Below, piece by piece: positions 1 through 12,536 of a stretch of 64,000 nucleotides of DNA. A program made the position numbers and the translations under genes. The notes below the pieces were generated by a model. The model saw nothing but the letters and a program-made list of their open reading frames with translations, did not search any database and was not told where the DNA came from. This DNA is from Amoebophrya sp. A120 (taxonomy: Eukaryota > Sar > Dinophyceae > Syndiniales > Amoebophryaceae), in assembly GCA_905178155.1 (NCBI GenBank), contig CAJINV010000017.1, positions 798,722 through 862,721 of the forward strand. The letters are read 5' to 3'. Numbering within the stretch: the first letter of the stretch is position 1; the number at the start of each line of letters is the position of its first letter.

Positions 1-39
1 AGTAACCATGAGGAGAAGAACAATAAAACCACAACACCG

Positions 40-3000
40 ATGACTACTCAAAGAAGCCTGGACGCGCTCGACGCGGGACAGCTCGCTGCCAGTGCAGTCG
101 GGCATTTTCTGGAGTTCGGAAATTTTGCCCCCGAGCGCCTCTCCAGCGTCGCAGCGATGCTGTTCGCCCCCTGGGTCCAGGTCGATCATGTCTTTGTTGG
201 TACTGTTTTGCCCCTCGTATTCGGCCGGAGTGCGGTGGACGTGTTTGCGAGGGGCGTTGCGGAGGCGGGGAAGGCGGTTCTGGCGAAAGAGATGAATTCG
301 GGAGGCTTATTCACGGACAAGAAGACTCTAGGAAGGCTTGATCAGGAAGAAGGACAAGGAGGAGTCAAGAAAGCAGAAGGGGATGACATGGCTGCATATG
401 CAAAGATAGCGGCTGCCTCACCGCAGGTGGAACACCCAGCTACTGCCACCGCCCCGACCGCCCCCACCAGTGCCGATCTGGTGCAGGTGATTTTGGAAAA
501 CATAAGGAGCAAAACCCACAGCCACACCAAACTCATCCCCAAGACGCGCCGCGAGGCACTCGAGCGCCTTTGCGAGGAGAAACAGAAGCAGGATGTCGTG
601 TGGCAAAACTTTACTGGGAAGAACAGCAGTAGACCAGATGGTGGTCCTTCTACGTCTTATCGACAAGCGCACATTGAAGCGGCGGAAAACCTCCTCGCCA
701 ACCTCTCCGCCCTCGGCTTTCTCCTTGGGGATCGTGCATACCGGGATAAGCAAACGTTACCCGAACGCGAGTACAGCCAGAGCTGGAAGTTAGTCCGAGG
801 CCACTGGGTTTTACTTCTGCAAACCGTCGACCCCGACAGGGAAAACGCTCTGCTGCGGTTTTTCTTGCTGTTGTTGTTCGTCGCGAGTTACTGGTGGGCT
901 TTCGACCGATTGGATTTCGACCCCTCGAAGTTGCAGCAAAACGAGAGCCAAATTCTCCGCAACATGTTCGTCACGCTCTACGGTATGACGATGACAAAGA
1001 CCGACGAATGGACAAGCAAAATCAAGTCTACCGGACGGGAAAAGGTTTCCACAACATTTCCGGAGTCGAACGAAAAGATGAAAGCGGACCAGGGGAACCG
1101 CTTCATTTTGCACTTTGATGCAGAGAAAAGGAACGACTTTTACGCCGTGTTTCAGCTCCTGCGCACGGAGGTGGCGAGGACTGCGGAGCAACTGGATTAC
1201 ACGCTCGTGCACAACTGCTTTGTAAAGCGGGAAAAGGATCTGGCTACAACTGTTGCAGCATTAGAGAAAGAGGTGCAAGACAGAAGTGTCAAGGCCGTAG
1301 AGGTGTTGCAGGCGTGCGCTGCGAAGAACCACGAGGCAGCTCGTGCAGGAGCAGCAATGTTCATCACAGCAGAGACCGGGAACAAAGAGACAGGCAAACG
1401 GAATCATGAGTGCCATACATCAACTTCGAGCGGCCCCCTGCTTCCGGCGGGCGTCCGTGATCCAGCGCAGACGTCGAAGCAGCCCTTCACCGCGGCTGCA
1501 GCCGCTTCGTCAATAAGACTTCCTGCTTCGCTTTTGCAAGAACCTTCGTTGCCCACTACAATAGCACGACAACTACATCCACTTCTACAAGAAGAAATAG
1601 ATTCTGCGCGACGGCCATTTTCGCCCTCAGCCCCGCTAGCGTTGAACACCAGATACCTTTATCAAATGCAAAAGTGTCTGGGTCTGGAAGAATACAAACT
1701 TGCGATGCGCATTTCAGAACACAGAAAAATCTCTCATGCATCATGGGTAGCAAAAGCTGCCTTCTTTCTGTCACCAAAGTGGGGGATTTGTCATGCGGAT
1801 TCGGCATCGCGGATGCGGAAGCTTCTCGAAACCTGTAATGCTAGAGCTTCCATGCCAGACCTTCTGTGTCATGCAAAAACAGCATGACTCTTCCAGACCC
1901 AGACACTTTTACATTTGATAACCTTCCTGCTTCCGCGCCTTTTTCCAAGGAAAGACTGGAGTTTCTCCTCAACCACATGAAGAAGCGGTGGCCCGTCGAG
2001 GGCTACACGGTGCAGCAATTGGAATTGGAGCTGGTACCCGAAAAGATCCCCACGGTCAACGATGTGCGCAACATGCTGGAGTTCCTGGTGGACTGTGACC
2101 GGTCACTGCAGTACGTGAAAAACATGATTCCGGGCTGCACGAAGATCACCGACCAGGTGCGGAGATACACCAAGTACGCCGGACCTATCGCGCAGTTGTT
2201 GAGTGAGCAGATTAAACTGCGGACGGAGCACAATACCACTCTCACTTCTTCGGAGCGGTTTACCAAGATGCGCGAAGTGGGCCAAAAGATCACGGAACGG
2301 AGCGCGGAAATGCGGCAAACGAAAGAAACGGTGCTGTTCTACAGGCTCACCGACCAGCGAATCCACGAGTCCTTGCCCCTCGTGTGGAGCGACGCGGGCT
2401 TCCAGCGGAAAGAGGCGCACGAGCGGAACCTGGGCGTGTTTAAGCAGCGGTGGGACGGGAGAAAGAAACTGAAGAAAGACAACCCCTGGCAGTACCGCCT
2501 CCGCGTGTTGCGCCTCCGGCCGGACAACAGCGCGGCGACGGACTTGACCGAGGGTTTTCGATTGATTCTCGTGCAAGACCGGAAGGATGTGGAGGACGCG
2601 ATTTCTGTTTTTGAAGAAGGGGCTACGAACAATCCGGGAGGTGGAACAACGAAACTGATCAGCGGTTCCAAGAAGAACTTCAGCAACTCCAAAAGCAACT
2701 TCAATAACGCCGGAGTTCTTCTTGCAACAAACAAGCAGCCTCCTGAAATCCACGTGAAGCTGGACCGCGAGCCGGACAACCGTCCGGTAAAACAGATCGT
2801 CGTGAAGTTCACCGGCGTGGCGGCCCAAAACTGCGCGCAAATCCTCCAGGAGGACTGGAAGTATTGGGACCTGGTGTACCTCAACCACACCTGCGTCACG
2901 GACTTCGTCACCGCGGACGACTTTGAACAGACCGGGCAGCACCACTTCGTCGCCAGCGAAAATTTCTTGGAGCACGTAAACCACTTTTCCCTCCGCGAGA

Positions 3001-5818
3001 AGGAGTCCCTGCAGGCCCTGGGGTGCGACCAGTACAAGATTCGGGTGGAGCGGCGGTGGTCCGAAACCACCAATCCCATCGACATCGCCAAGCCCCTGCT
3101 GTGGCGTAGCTACCTGGAGAAAACGGCCCAGGCCCAGAACCTGAAGGGCATGGCGGACGTCGCGCAAAGCACGTGGGAAGACCTGCTCAGGAATCAGGCA
3201 CAGCTGCTGCTCCCCTGGAGAATCTCTACGGTGCAGGAAGCAGAGAAGAAGTTTGTGCTTAGCACGAAGATTCCCGAGAAGCGAAAACTGCTCGAGCAGC
3301 AGCTTGCCAACCAGCTGTCCCGGCGGAACGAGGTACTGGAGATGAGGAAAGCCGGGGTCGTAAACGACCGGAACATCATCACGAAGAATCCCTTCGACAA
3401 CCTGGATCTCCGGACCCCGGACCAGCCGCTCGGTGGTGCTTTCCTCGCGTTCGTGGCCAGCGTGCGGAGTCGTGTCTACGAGCAGGGGAACCTGAAGTAT
3501 CAAGAGTTGGTGTTGCGCCACACGGAGAAACAGGTCACCCTACGGCTGTACGGACGAAAGCTGATCGAGAAAATCCCGACGGAAAATAAGCAGAAGGTTC
3601 AGAACACCATGGTGCGCATCCAGGGGGCGAAGGTGCGACTCGAAACCATTCCGCAGACCGGGACCGTGCGGCGCGAATTGAAGTTGCTCCAAGCCGATGG
3701 CGTCATTGAGTTCATCACACCAGACAGATTGAGGCACAGCAACGCCGTGGCGGGCGGCAAGATGAACACAGCGGCGGGGGAGTTTCTTTCGGCAGGAGCA
3801 GCTACGGGAGCGGAAGTAGATCAAAACGGCAGCCTCGCTAACGCAGCCGCTGCCGCATCGTCCTCTTCGAATAAACTCCAGAAGCTGCGCGCCCAGAACA
3901 CGGTCTCTTCCTTCGCGGGGGCGAGTTCGGTCTACAATCGGTCCGTCTACGGCACCACCGCCGGCGCACTGTCCGTCGCAGCGCCGACGGTGGTCCAGGG
4001 GCACCACTATGCGTCCATTGCCGACTGGCTGGACGCGCTTGAAGAACTTGGGTACTGTGTGCCGAATCCCCAAACCTCGCAGATCTGCACCACACTCTAC
4101 ACAAAGCACACCATGCTGGACCACAAGCTGGCGCCGGAAGCAGACTCCAAGCTGTTCGCGAAAAACAAGTTCATTGACGCCAACGACCTGCGCACCTACA
4201 ACGACACCCTGCTTGGCGACGCACAGGACCAGAAGCGGCGGAATCTGCAAAATCCGAACTTCACGGAGGACAATTTGAAGCAGCTGGTCTTCTCCGAAGA
4301 CCAACAGCGGGAGTTTGCGAACGTCGAGCGGCTACGAAGCAGCATGCGCCAGGTCGGTGCGCCGCTCGTGCGGGATGAAGGTAAAGTTGCGGAGGTCACG
4401 GATGCGCACCGGGAGTTCTGGGCGGAAACTGGACTGGTGCCGAACGATTTTGGGGTCGTGGCGCCGGCGGGGGGAGTGGGTCCTCGTGATGGGAAAACTT
4501 TTCTCTCTACTTCGGATGGAGGAGACTCCTGCTCCGCAGCAGGGGGCTCGCGTTCGTCCAGGGAGCAGCTTGACAAGCAAGCCAGCTACGTGACTCTTCG
4601 CGGATATCGGAAGTTGAACCTCCAAAAGCAAACGACCCAAACAGAAAACAAATGCCACTCTTTCATATGCAGAAAGCGTTCTTTGCATTTGCTGTTCACA
4701 ACAGATGAAAACGAGTGCTTGGCTTTTCTATTTCGACATAGAAGCCTTTGCCGACGGCATGACCGAGTTCATCAGAAAAAGACTACACACAAAACGAAGA
4801 CTAGAGGTCTTGTTTTCCGACTTGATGTGGTGTCGCTGCGCTGCTTACTTTTGCATCCGGGGCAGAACCTCCACAGAGCGCAAGGGCAGAAGGAATTTGG
4901 CTTCGACAGTATGGCGTGCTGCTGGGGTTCTGCGATTTCACCTGTTGTATAATGCGAATGACAGGAGCTCGAGGGCCTTGTCTTGCATCAACAGTAAGAG
5001 CAAGCTGCGTGCCAGTGTTTTGATAAAAGAAAGAGCGCTCCTACAGACCGTGGTTAACAACATTGCAAATTCTCCAATTGTGTACTATTCATAGAATCAA
5101 TGCGGTCAACGAAACAGATGAGGTGACAGAAGTGCCTGAGCAGCCCATAAGAATTCTTTTTGAAAAGCGGAAACAAGAGCGCGAGATGGGCTTGCAGAAA
5201 TACGAGAAAAAACTGGAAGAGGCCTTACGGCAGGCGCACTTTCAAGATCTAGCCGCACATCGGGCGGAGGGTGCCTCTAAAAATCAAGCCATGAGTCAGC
5301 CGGTCACTGCCACCCGACCTGCGGCAGGGCTCCTGATGGGTGAAGGACAGATGTTGAAACTACAGCAGGGGAAAATAAACGGCAAGACCTGTCAGCGTGA
5401 TAACAACCAGCTTCCACAAGTGCGCACTTCTGAAAACAACACGAATGCCAACCATGCAGCCCCGACGACAAGAAAAGCGAATGCTGTGACAAACAACAAC
5501 GCGAGCGGTGGCGGAACGGGGACTGCGATGGGCGCTGCTACATCTACTCTTTGGAAAACGAAACTGCCTGTCTCGGCCCCTTCGCAAATGATGCGCGTGA
5601 ATCAGGCGGCAAATAGCCAGAATTTTGTCGGTATTGATGCCTTGCAGGCCTCGAATTTGAAGCTGGTGACTGCGCCAACCCCGGTCGATAGCTCTCCTCA
5701 ACTGCAGGATGAGAAGGACACCGGACAAGAAGGCGCAGATGAACTGCATCGCGAGGTGATCGATTTGGTCTCGGAATCTAGTGCCGGCGGCAATTCACAG
5801 GTGGAAGAAAATCCGTAA
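40..5818 (+). CDS. Large orphan protein, 3 exons, ~1,677 aa
   Basis: Family not recognised. Proposed exons 40-1658, 1922-4612 and 5095-5818 join in one frame to 1,677 residues, ending at TAA 5816-5818. Intron 1 is an introner (element 1660-1920, TSD acctt). Intron 2 (4613-5094) fits GT-AG and the frame, but its boundaries are a best guess. Visible features: one hydrophobic stretch near residues 269-288 (LRFFLLLLFVASYWWAF), which could be a membrane span; a long globular-looking middle; Ser/Ala-rich linkers; a charged helix near the start of exon 3; and a disordered C-terminus ending in VIDLV followed by Ser and Glu, which resembles a SUMO-interaction motif. The start is the first ATG of the open frame at position 40; an upstream exon outside the window cannot be excluded. 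Exons 1 and 2 being in different raw frames, yet continuous once element plus TSD is removed, is the best evidence that they are one gene. Confidence 0.75.
1660..1920 (+). mobile_element. Introner (intron-forming element), family A
   Basis: The 261-bp element has near-perfect inverted ends: 31 of the first 32 bases match the reverse complement of the last 32. Both ends carry the core gtgtctgggtctggaaga. It is flanked by the 5-bp duplication acctt (1655-1659 and 1921-1925). Removing element plus one duplication (266 bp) makes the frames on both sides continuous. No GT-AG pair fits; at the register used by the other elements the intron would be TT...AA (1659-1921). The same terminal core recurs at 44963-45214. 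Confidence 0.88.
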
Positions 5819-7138
5819 GCGAATCAGTAGGTGGAGATCAAATTTTTACCCTTGACGCCGAGAATTGCAGATGCATGGTGAAAAAAAGATAGAGATTTTT
5901 GCAGCAAGTGCTTTCTAGTATCCCGTCCGTGGTGGACCCGTACTGCATGTACTTACGTACTACCTTCCCCAAAAAATGAATGAAAAATCGGTTCTATTAT
6001 TCTGCTGACCGTGATAAGGATTAGAATTAGTATACTGGTAGTTTATGAAAAACAAAATGGTTCGTTCTTCTTCTTATGCTTTTATATCTGAGTCTGTGCG
6101 TCGTTCTGCGACGCGTGAAGTACTTATTCAAATTTTCTTGGAGTAGAGACTGTTGTATTGCGCGCCTCAGGTATTTCCACCAAGCGCCTGGCGCGTGAGC
6201 TCTTCTGCAGAAGCAGAAGTTCGAGTTTGGCTTTGAAGATTTTTATAGTATAATTCGTCGCCCGAACAACATGATGCATGTTCCTGACGTCGAGCTTAAC
6301 ATGATCCAATTTCATGTTTCGTTCGTAGATCGTTGACGTTTTCGGTTTTTCTTTTCCTTTTCGTCCTGCCTAAATCTAAAAAGTCTTTATTTGCCTCCAA
6401 TCCGTGGTCCGCTTGTGAAGGTCGAGCGTGTTTCATTCAGTCGTGCGTTGGTTGTCGTTCAAGACGTATTCTTCGTCATCGTACAAAAAAAATATTTTCC
6501 CATAATACGAACTACGGCAACTCTTTGGTTCGTACGATTCACAAAAAACCCCGACGTTCGGATGGGTACGAAAACGATGGGTAGTCAGGAATTACTTCCA
6601 TCGCCAAGAACATGTAATATCTTCTTCAAGTCGACGACGTCTTGAAACCAAAACCATTCCAGTATCGGTCGTACTCCTGTCACTTCGTACATCAGAACAT
6701 CACAAGGTTGATGAACAAAGCCATCGATAACGATGAGGCGGTCGTACCAACAAGTCCACTCGACGTGTGCAATTTTTGGTTGAAGATGCTAGAAGAAGCT
6801 GTGGTAGATAGGATTACTAGGATGAATTGAGATTCACTAGAAACCTCTTGTCTGTCATCTGAGGCTCCTCCATCATTTTTCTGACAACCACACCAGCAGT
6901 TTCCACAAACCCCGTTGCTCACAAACTACCATTTCGAGTTTCCTAATCACATATTTCGGAATTGAAGCATATGCATTTCAAGTAAACAAAACCCGATTGA
7001 CGCAAAAGCAAAAATAACTCGAAGGTCTTGTGTGTGTACGCATCTTGCTTCTATCATAACTTCTTGAAGAATCGCACACTTCTTACTCTCACTTCGCCAC
7101 GCGCTTCTCGTTCCTTCTCCTGAGCACGAGGCATCAAG
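5819..7138. other. Gene-free interval
   Basis: The interval between two + strand genes is AT-rich with several short ORFs (up to ~84 codons near 6333-6645) that lack compositional or motif support. No RNA gene, clear repeat or inverted pair was seen. It probably holds the 3' end of the upstream gene and the promoter of the downstream gene. Confidence 0.5.
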
Positions 7139-7399
7139 ATGTCAAGTGGTCGGCGGGGTCACCATCCGATGATACCCCCACCGGGGTACCGCTTTGTCCC
7201 GAAGCAGCAGCACGTGTGCGGCCAGGCGGGCTGTTTCGAGTGCTACGACATCTGGTGCGAGCGCTGCGAGTCCAAGGATCGGCGGATTCTGGAGTTGGAA
7301 ATGCGCAACAATGAACTCGTCAAGCACATTACGCTGCTGCAAGCCAAACTGTTTCCGAGGGGTGGTAGTCCCGGAGCGAACCAAGGTACTACTGGGTGA
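7139..7399 (+). CDS. Small Cys-rich protein with C-terminal helix, 86 aa
   Basis: Not recognised as a named family. The ORF begins MSSGRRGHH and carries a compact cysteine cluster (HVCGQAGCFECYDIWCERC, about residues 26-44) whose CxxxxC, CxxxxxC and CxxC spacing could bind zinc. A heptad-like charged helix follows (about residues 47-70, ILELEMRNNELVKHITLLQ), suited to coiled-coil pairing. GC at third codon positions is high, as in convincing exons nearby. The last codons (GTTG then stop) include a GT dinucleotide, so a further exon cannot be ruled out, but no good continuation was found downstream. It stands alone, about 1.4 kb from the next gene. Confidence 0.55.
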   Translation: MSSGRRGHHPMIPPPGYRFVPKQQHVCGQAGCFECYDIWCERCESKDRRILELEMRNNELVKHITLLQAKLFPRGGSPGANQGTTG

Positions 7400-8807
7400 C
7401 TTTAACTGTAGTGAATCCTTGTAGCTAGAGTAGAAACACAAACAGTAAAAGAAGGTAAAAAAAATGCGGTCTGCATCAAGCCCAGCTCAGTGCAGCCGGC
7501 TGCTTCAAGATCATCAGAATCAAAGTTTTCATGAAAAAACAGGTTTGATGGGCCAAGTGCAGTCACCGGTAATGTTCGACCCAAGCAGACAAGCCGACTA
7601 CACCGCTGTGACGACGTTTCAACAAGCGGGACGATAAATGTTTGCAATTTGACTCCGAACGTTGGATTGTTGCTACCCCAAGAAATTCAGTAGTTAGCTC
7701 TTCATATATGGATGTAGATTCGCAATCTGTATTATTTCCCAAGTAAGTGAGTAAGTATTTCTATTTTCTTTTTTGTTTTTCCTGTAGTGGTTTGGGCAAG
7801 CACGACAATATACTGTGTCCACGCTTAGCACCATTTTTCCTTACCATTCCTGGTTTTTTTGCAACATGAGATGGTTCCACTTCAGTTGAATCTTCTACCC
7901 TAAGAAAGGTTGGCCTTGATGTCCCGCTCCCGGTTTGTTTCTGCTACCATGCTTACTACGCGAGTGATGGTGCATAGTTTAAAAAGTAACATGACGAAGC
8001 TCTCCGATCATTTTTTCGCTCTCTAGTTGCAGCGAGCTGAAGCTGCAAGATTAGCACGCGTCTGGCCATTGTGACAAGACCAAGATTTTCTCGCGCATGT
8101 TTGTTGGTTGCGGCTCAGCATTATTAAGAGTCCAAAAAAAATAAATATCGCTCGTCAACACAGAGGCTGTAGTTGCGAAGCACCAGCGCTGGATTGAGCT
8201 TGTGCGATAGTACTTCGCTGACTTTCTGATGCAGTGGCTTCCACACTGGCGTCACCACCTGTTCTCGTGTCCTACCTCCCCGAAGGCGAAGAAGCAGCTG
8301 GCCCTTTTTGGTGGATGAATCCTAGTCGTGATTTTTACGGTGGCAGGCACAAGACAACGAACTGTTGTGGTGCACCAGAATATGCCGAAGAGGTCATGAT
8401 TCTGATTGTTCTTTGAATAGCCAGGAGGGCCACGGAACAAGGTTTTTTGTTTCTTCAAGGTGAGCACCAATGCCACGATGCGAAACTCCAAGTTGATGGA
8501 TTCGTTTACTATTTTGCTGTTCAAGTAGGTCATCCCGTCCTGCTTAACCTTAAGTCAATGTGTCGTTGACCACCAGGCTTCTGCAATCAACGTCGAAGTT
8601 TCTGCCTCAGCCACTTTTAATGGTCGAGGTGGTTTATCTCGTGATAACTCGTGACTTTGAAACCCACCCCGTGTGGTAACAGTCGCGGCTGCTTTCATAT
8701 AAGACTAAACCAAAAAACGAGGAACATAGACATTGGTATACGTTCATTCACCGCATCAGGTTATTTTCGACTGAACAAAACTTATCAAAAGTACTTACAA
8801 AAAAAAC
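7400..8807. other. Gene-free interval
   Basis: This interval of about 1.4 kb contains only short ORFs such as 8234-8416 (60 codons), none with domain or codon-bias support. T-rich tracts precede the next gene. No structured RNA or repeat was identified. Confidence 0.45.
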
Positions 8808-11800
8808 ATGAACGCTGACACGGACGAGGAGCAGCCGGACCAGGCTTCGCTCTGCAGCATTTGCACCGAGTCCCTCCTTCCGACGGAGGGCGCGAAGACA
8901 TGCTCGCTCCGGGTGTGCGCGCAGTGCGGCTACGTGTTCCACATGACGTGCCTGGAGAAGTGGAAATCGCAGATGCTGAAGAACAAAAAGGACCCCTCCT
9001 GCCCGAACTGCCGAACCGAGTTCATCGGTAAGAAGGCCGGGCTGCCCGTGCACTGCATTCCGGTGGACGGAAAGTGCGCGCAGGGCGATTTGTCAGTGGA
9101 GGAGGAGTACGCGTTGGAAAACCAAAAATATCGTACTTAGTAAAGAATAAGTTGCACGACAAAATTCGTATAAGTACGGGGAAGTTTATGCTTAATGGAA
9201 TTTGTCATTCTGATGCACCTAGGAAACGAGATTTCCCATGCATCATTGCAATTTATTACTACGTTTGCGAGAAGTACGATACTTGTGCAATGCATAGGGA
9301 GTACCGGCAGCTCCTTCTGGACGACCCGCGGCTGCGCAGCTCGGAGGGCCACGCGGAACTGGTAAAGAAGGAGCAGGAGGCGCGCGCGGAGCTGCAGGCC
9401 TCGGAGTCCGCCATGCACCGCGCGCAGGAGGAGCGGGACCAGGAGAAAGCGGCCCTGTTGGAGCTGGAGGACAAGGTGGAGCAGACGGAAAAGCTGCTGA
9501 AGCAAACGGAGAAAAAAGAGAAGAAGCTTCTGGAGGAAAACGCCAAGAAGGACGTGCGCGACGTGAAAAAGCTGCAAGAGGACTTCAAGGTTCCCGACCC
9601 GGTTTTGAAGTGCCTCTTGCAAACCAGGATGTGCCTCCAGGCGGGCCACCACAAGTGCTGGAGCAAACCTCCTCCCGCGGACGAGCAGCACGGGGGACAA
9701 GGAGCAAACCCTGCGGCGGGAACCGAAGATGTTGAAGGAGATGGGGAAGGAATAAACACAGCATCTTCAAAGCCGCCAGAGCTGATCGTGCTAGAATCGG
9801 AGGAGATCGACGATTTTGCGAGCTGCCGGAAAACCGCGCGGGTCATCGACCTGGACGAAGGCGCCTCGGATGAGGAGAGGCAGAGGGAAAAACAAGATAA
9901 ACAAGGAGCAGCGCAAAAGCGAAGCGGTTCAGAAAGGAACAAGGACGACACGACAATTGGGGCCGGCGGTTGTACGAAAAGTGCAAGCACATCAAGGCCG
10001 GCAGCTGGATCCTCTTCATCTTCCTCGAGTGCTCCTGGAATAAATCAGACGAACACGGCGAATGCAGCTAGTAGTACTGGTGCGTCGACTTTGGGTGGAA
10101 CCGGCGCTACTTCGTCCAGCTCGAGCAGGCCTGCGGTAATGCAGCACGAAGAACTTCTACAGCCCGCGCCAGATACTAACCAGAATATCGTTAATAAAAC
10201 AGCCGTCCCGCCGCACGCACAGCCTTTTGTGCTGGACATCTCGGACTTTTACCCGTTTCGGGACCAAAGCGAATCGCTGCTGCCGGAAAAGACTAGTGGC
10301 TGGCCGCAGGCCGAGACGACGCGGTTCTACCAAGTGATGCGCAAGGACGACGACGAGCGGCGACGGGTGCGCCGCGAACTGACCGCGGGAAGGAAGCGAT
10401 ACAACTTCAAGCGCAAGCGGGCCGCAGAGCACGAACAAGAGTGCATCGGCGTGGAGAACGAGATCGCGGCGCTCGAGGCGGAGCTCGGCAAACTGGACGA
10501 CGAGTTGTGCGTTACGAAGTATGAGAAGGAGCTCGCGAGCAAAAACGTGGACCCCGACCGCGGGCCTGCCCGCGAGGCGGAGAAGCTCTTCTCGCCCTCG
10601 CCCGCGCCACGGGTGAGGAAGCAGGAGAAAAGGCAATTATTGGGAGCGGCGGGCATCACTACAGGAGCAGGTGTAGGTACAAGTCAAGTCAGGAACAGAG
10701 AATTGAAAGCCGTTCCCTCGTCCCCCCTGGAGCTGCCGTCCTCCTCCTCGCGAGGCTTTGTCGGCGGAACAAAGACGGGTGTTCGTGGCGAAAGTGATCT
10801 GCTCCGAGGGCCACAGCTGCAAGATGAACCTCAGGCGAAACGGAGAAAAATTTTGCAGGACGCGGTCACCTCCACTGGGACAAGTGGCAATGCTGTAGGG
10901 TCGAACTCCAACTCGTCAAGCAGAAAAAGAGATGCCGCCGGTCTAATTGTAATTGACGAAACTGCAAGTAGGGACGCAATGGTAATGGATGTTGCTAAGA
11001 GCAGGGAGCGAAAAGTACGCCCTCCAGCAGGGCTAAGGAGCAGGTGGGCGCATTCTCGCCCACCTGCTCCTGCTGCTGTTGACGAAAACCACTTTGGTCT
11101 TCACCAGAGCCTCCTGCCAAACGACCCCCGGCCCGATGATGCGACTGTGGGTGTGGTGGAGATAAAAGAGGCTGTGACCGCTACGAGAAGTGCCGCAAAT
11201 TATGCCGAGCAAACCGATCATGACGCCTCGAGCAATCCTCCGTTTGAGGCAATGAATTCAAATGAACCTGCTCCGTCGGGGGCACCATCAAGTCGCAAGG
11301 GTCCTGCAATGTCGACGTCTTTGGCCACAGGCGTTGACGATGTGCACCCCTCTATCTTCACGGGAGCTGCCCCAACATCGTCGTCAGCCGGTGGCAACAA
11401 ACAGATCGAGAATGTGACAAGCCCTGGCCTAAGCCATGGTCTTGAACGACAGCACCACAGAAACAAAACAGGAACCGATGAAGCAGGGCTCTTTGACGGT
11501 CCGGAGAAGGCAGTGCCCAGCCCCGTGAGGTCGATCGCTGGTCGATCTGCTCCCGCCGCGAAGGGCCCTGAACTGGAGCACTTGAAGAGACAGAAGGTCA
11601 TGAGTTCTTCGTCTACCTCCTCGGCCGCCGCGCCTCAAGATAAGCTCCAGGGGCTTCCCTCCACTTCGGCAGCAGCGTCATCGGCAATGGCCCCTCCGGT
11701 ACTTGAACTTGGAGACAAAAAGCGCCCTGTTGTTCATCTGGAGGCCGCCGCGAATTCAACAGACGGCAAGGGCGGCTTACCACCTGTACTAACAGGACCA

Positions 11801-12536
11801 CAACCGGGAACATCGAGAACCGGCAGCGCTTTAGTACGTGGTGCTGCCAGCAGTGAGATCCTGCCGTCGTCAACATCATCATCCTCGATGAATACTACGG
11901 CCAGTACTCGGGGCACCAACAAAGGGAAGAACAAAATGAAAAGACCGGCTGAAAACTACAGCAGCGACGAGGAGAAAAACCAAAGCCAAAAGCCCGGGAT
12001 GTTGGGAGCAGCCACTTCCAGAGGCGGCAAGAAGGGCAGCGCCGGCACCTTTCGGCCGCGAGTAAATCTGAACCTGCTCGGAGGAACTACCGGGGTCGGC
12101 AGTGGTCGGGGGAACTACAATTCCGGAGGTGCTCAATCCGCAGCTGCTGTATGGTTGTACACGGAAAAGTGGCGGTGTTTTGTAGCAATGCGATTCATGA
12201 TCATGATGATCTTCTTCATTCGCATGAAACTGAAACTGAGTTGCAGATCGCATACAGGGGACAACTACAGAAGATGATATTTGTGCATGATGGAAAATGA
12301 CTCCGCATTGCGCACAAGGATCCATTACCACTTTTCCACTGGATGCTGCTCAGGGACGAATCCGGCCGCGAAACGAAGTGCGGTGCCCAAATTCGCCCGG
12401 CACATTCAATGAACATCAACACTCTCTGTCAGTTTACTTATTTCGTTCCTCTAGAGCGACCACAGTTTGTCTCCAAGTCCAAGCACAGTCTCCGGGATCA
12501 TTCCCTGTTTACGCATTCTGCAGCAAGATACTGTAA
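8808..12536 (+). CDS. RING-type E3 ligase candidate with coiled coil and SUMO-interaction-like motifs, ~1,110 aa
   Basis: Three exons (8808-9106, 9298-12148, 12354-12536) join in frame to about 1,110 residues. Residues 16-68 form a RING: C16/C19, C37/C40, H45/C48, C65/C68. This is a C4HC3-like arrangement with Y42 where RING-H2 proteins have His. A long charged coiled coil follows (about residues 105-185), then a disordered Ser/Ala-rich tail. Three hydrophobic-acidic motifs resemble SUMO-interaction motifs: LIVLESEEIDD (~262), VIDLDEGASDEE (~281) and LIVIDE (~648). RING plus several SIMs is the architecture of SUMO-targeted ubiquitin ligases; RING plus coiled coil also resembles TRAIP-type ligases. 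The likely role is ubiquitin transfer in the nucleus, but that is inference. Intron 1 is an introner with GT-AG ends. Intron 2 also carries an element, and its 3' splice site is ambiguous (12344 or 12353). Confidence 0.8.
9108..9296 (+). mobile_element. Introner, family D, GT-AG
   Basis: This 189-bp element lies within intron 9107-9297. The right end reads gatacttgtgcaatgcata, and the left end (tacgcgttgg, then tatcgtactt) is its degraded inverse. The flanks aggag and gggag match at 4 of 5 bases. Splicing GT(9107)...AG(9297) changes frame 0 to frame 2, exactly as the two ORFs require, and joins LSVEEE to YRQLLLDD. The left arm is more diverged than the right, suggesting an older insertion. 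Confidence 0.75.
12150..12343 (+). mobile_element. Introner-like element, imperfect ends
   Basis: The 194-bp insertion is flanked by tgctg duplications (12145-12149 and 12344-12348). Both ends carry ggaaaagtgg in opposite orientation, but offset by several bases. Removing 199 bp restores frame continuity from the RING-protein body into a basic C-terminus (GRIRPRNEVRCPNS). Either a GT-AG intron (12149-12353) or a GT-AT intron (12149-12344) keeps the frame. Confidence 0.6.

Noticed and set aside
1866-1921. ATG at 1866 as start of a separate second gene
   Set aside because: That ATG lies inside the right arm of the introner; the frame before it is continuous with the upstream exon once the element is removed.
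2103-3521. 472-codon minus-strand ORF
   Set aside because: It lies opposite exon 2 of the gene at 40-5818, which has the better codon bias and continues across an intron; the minus ORF is a mirror reading.
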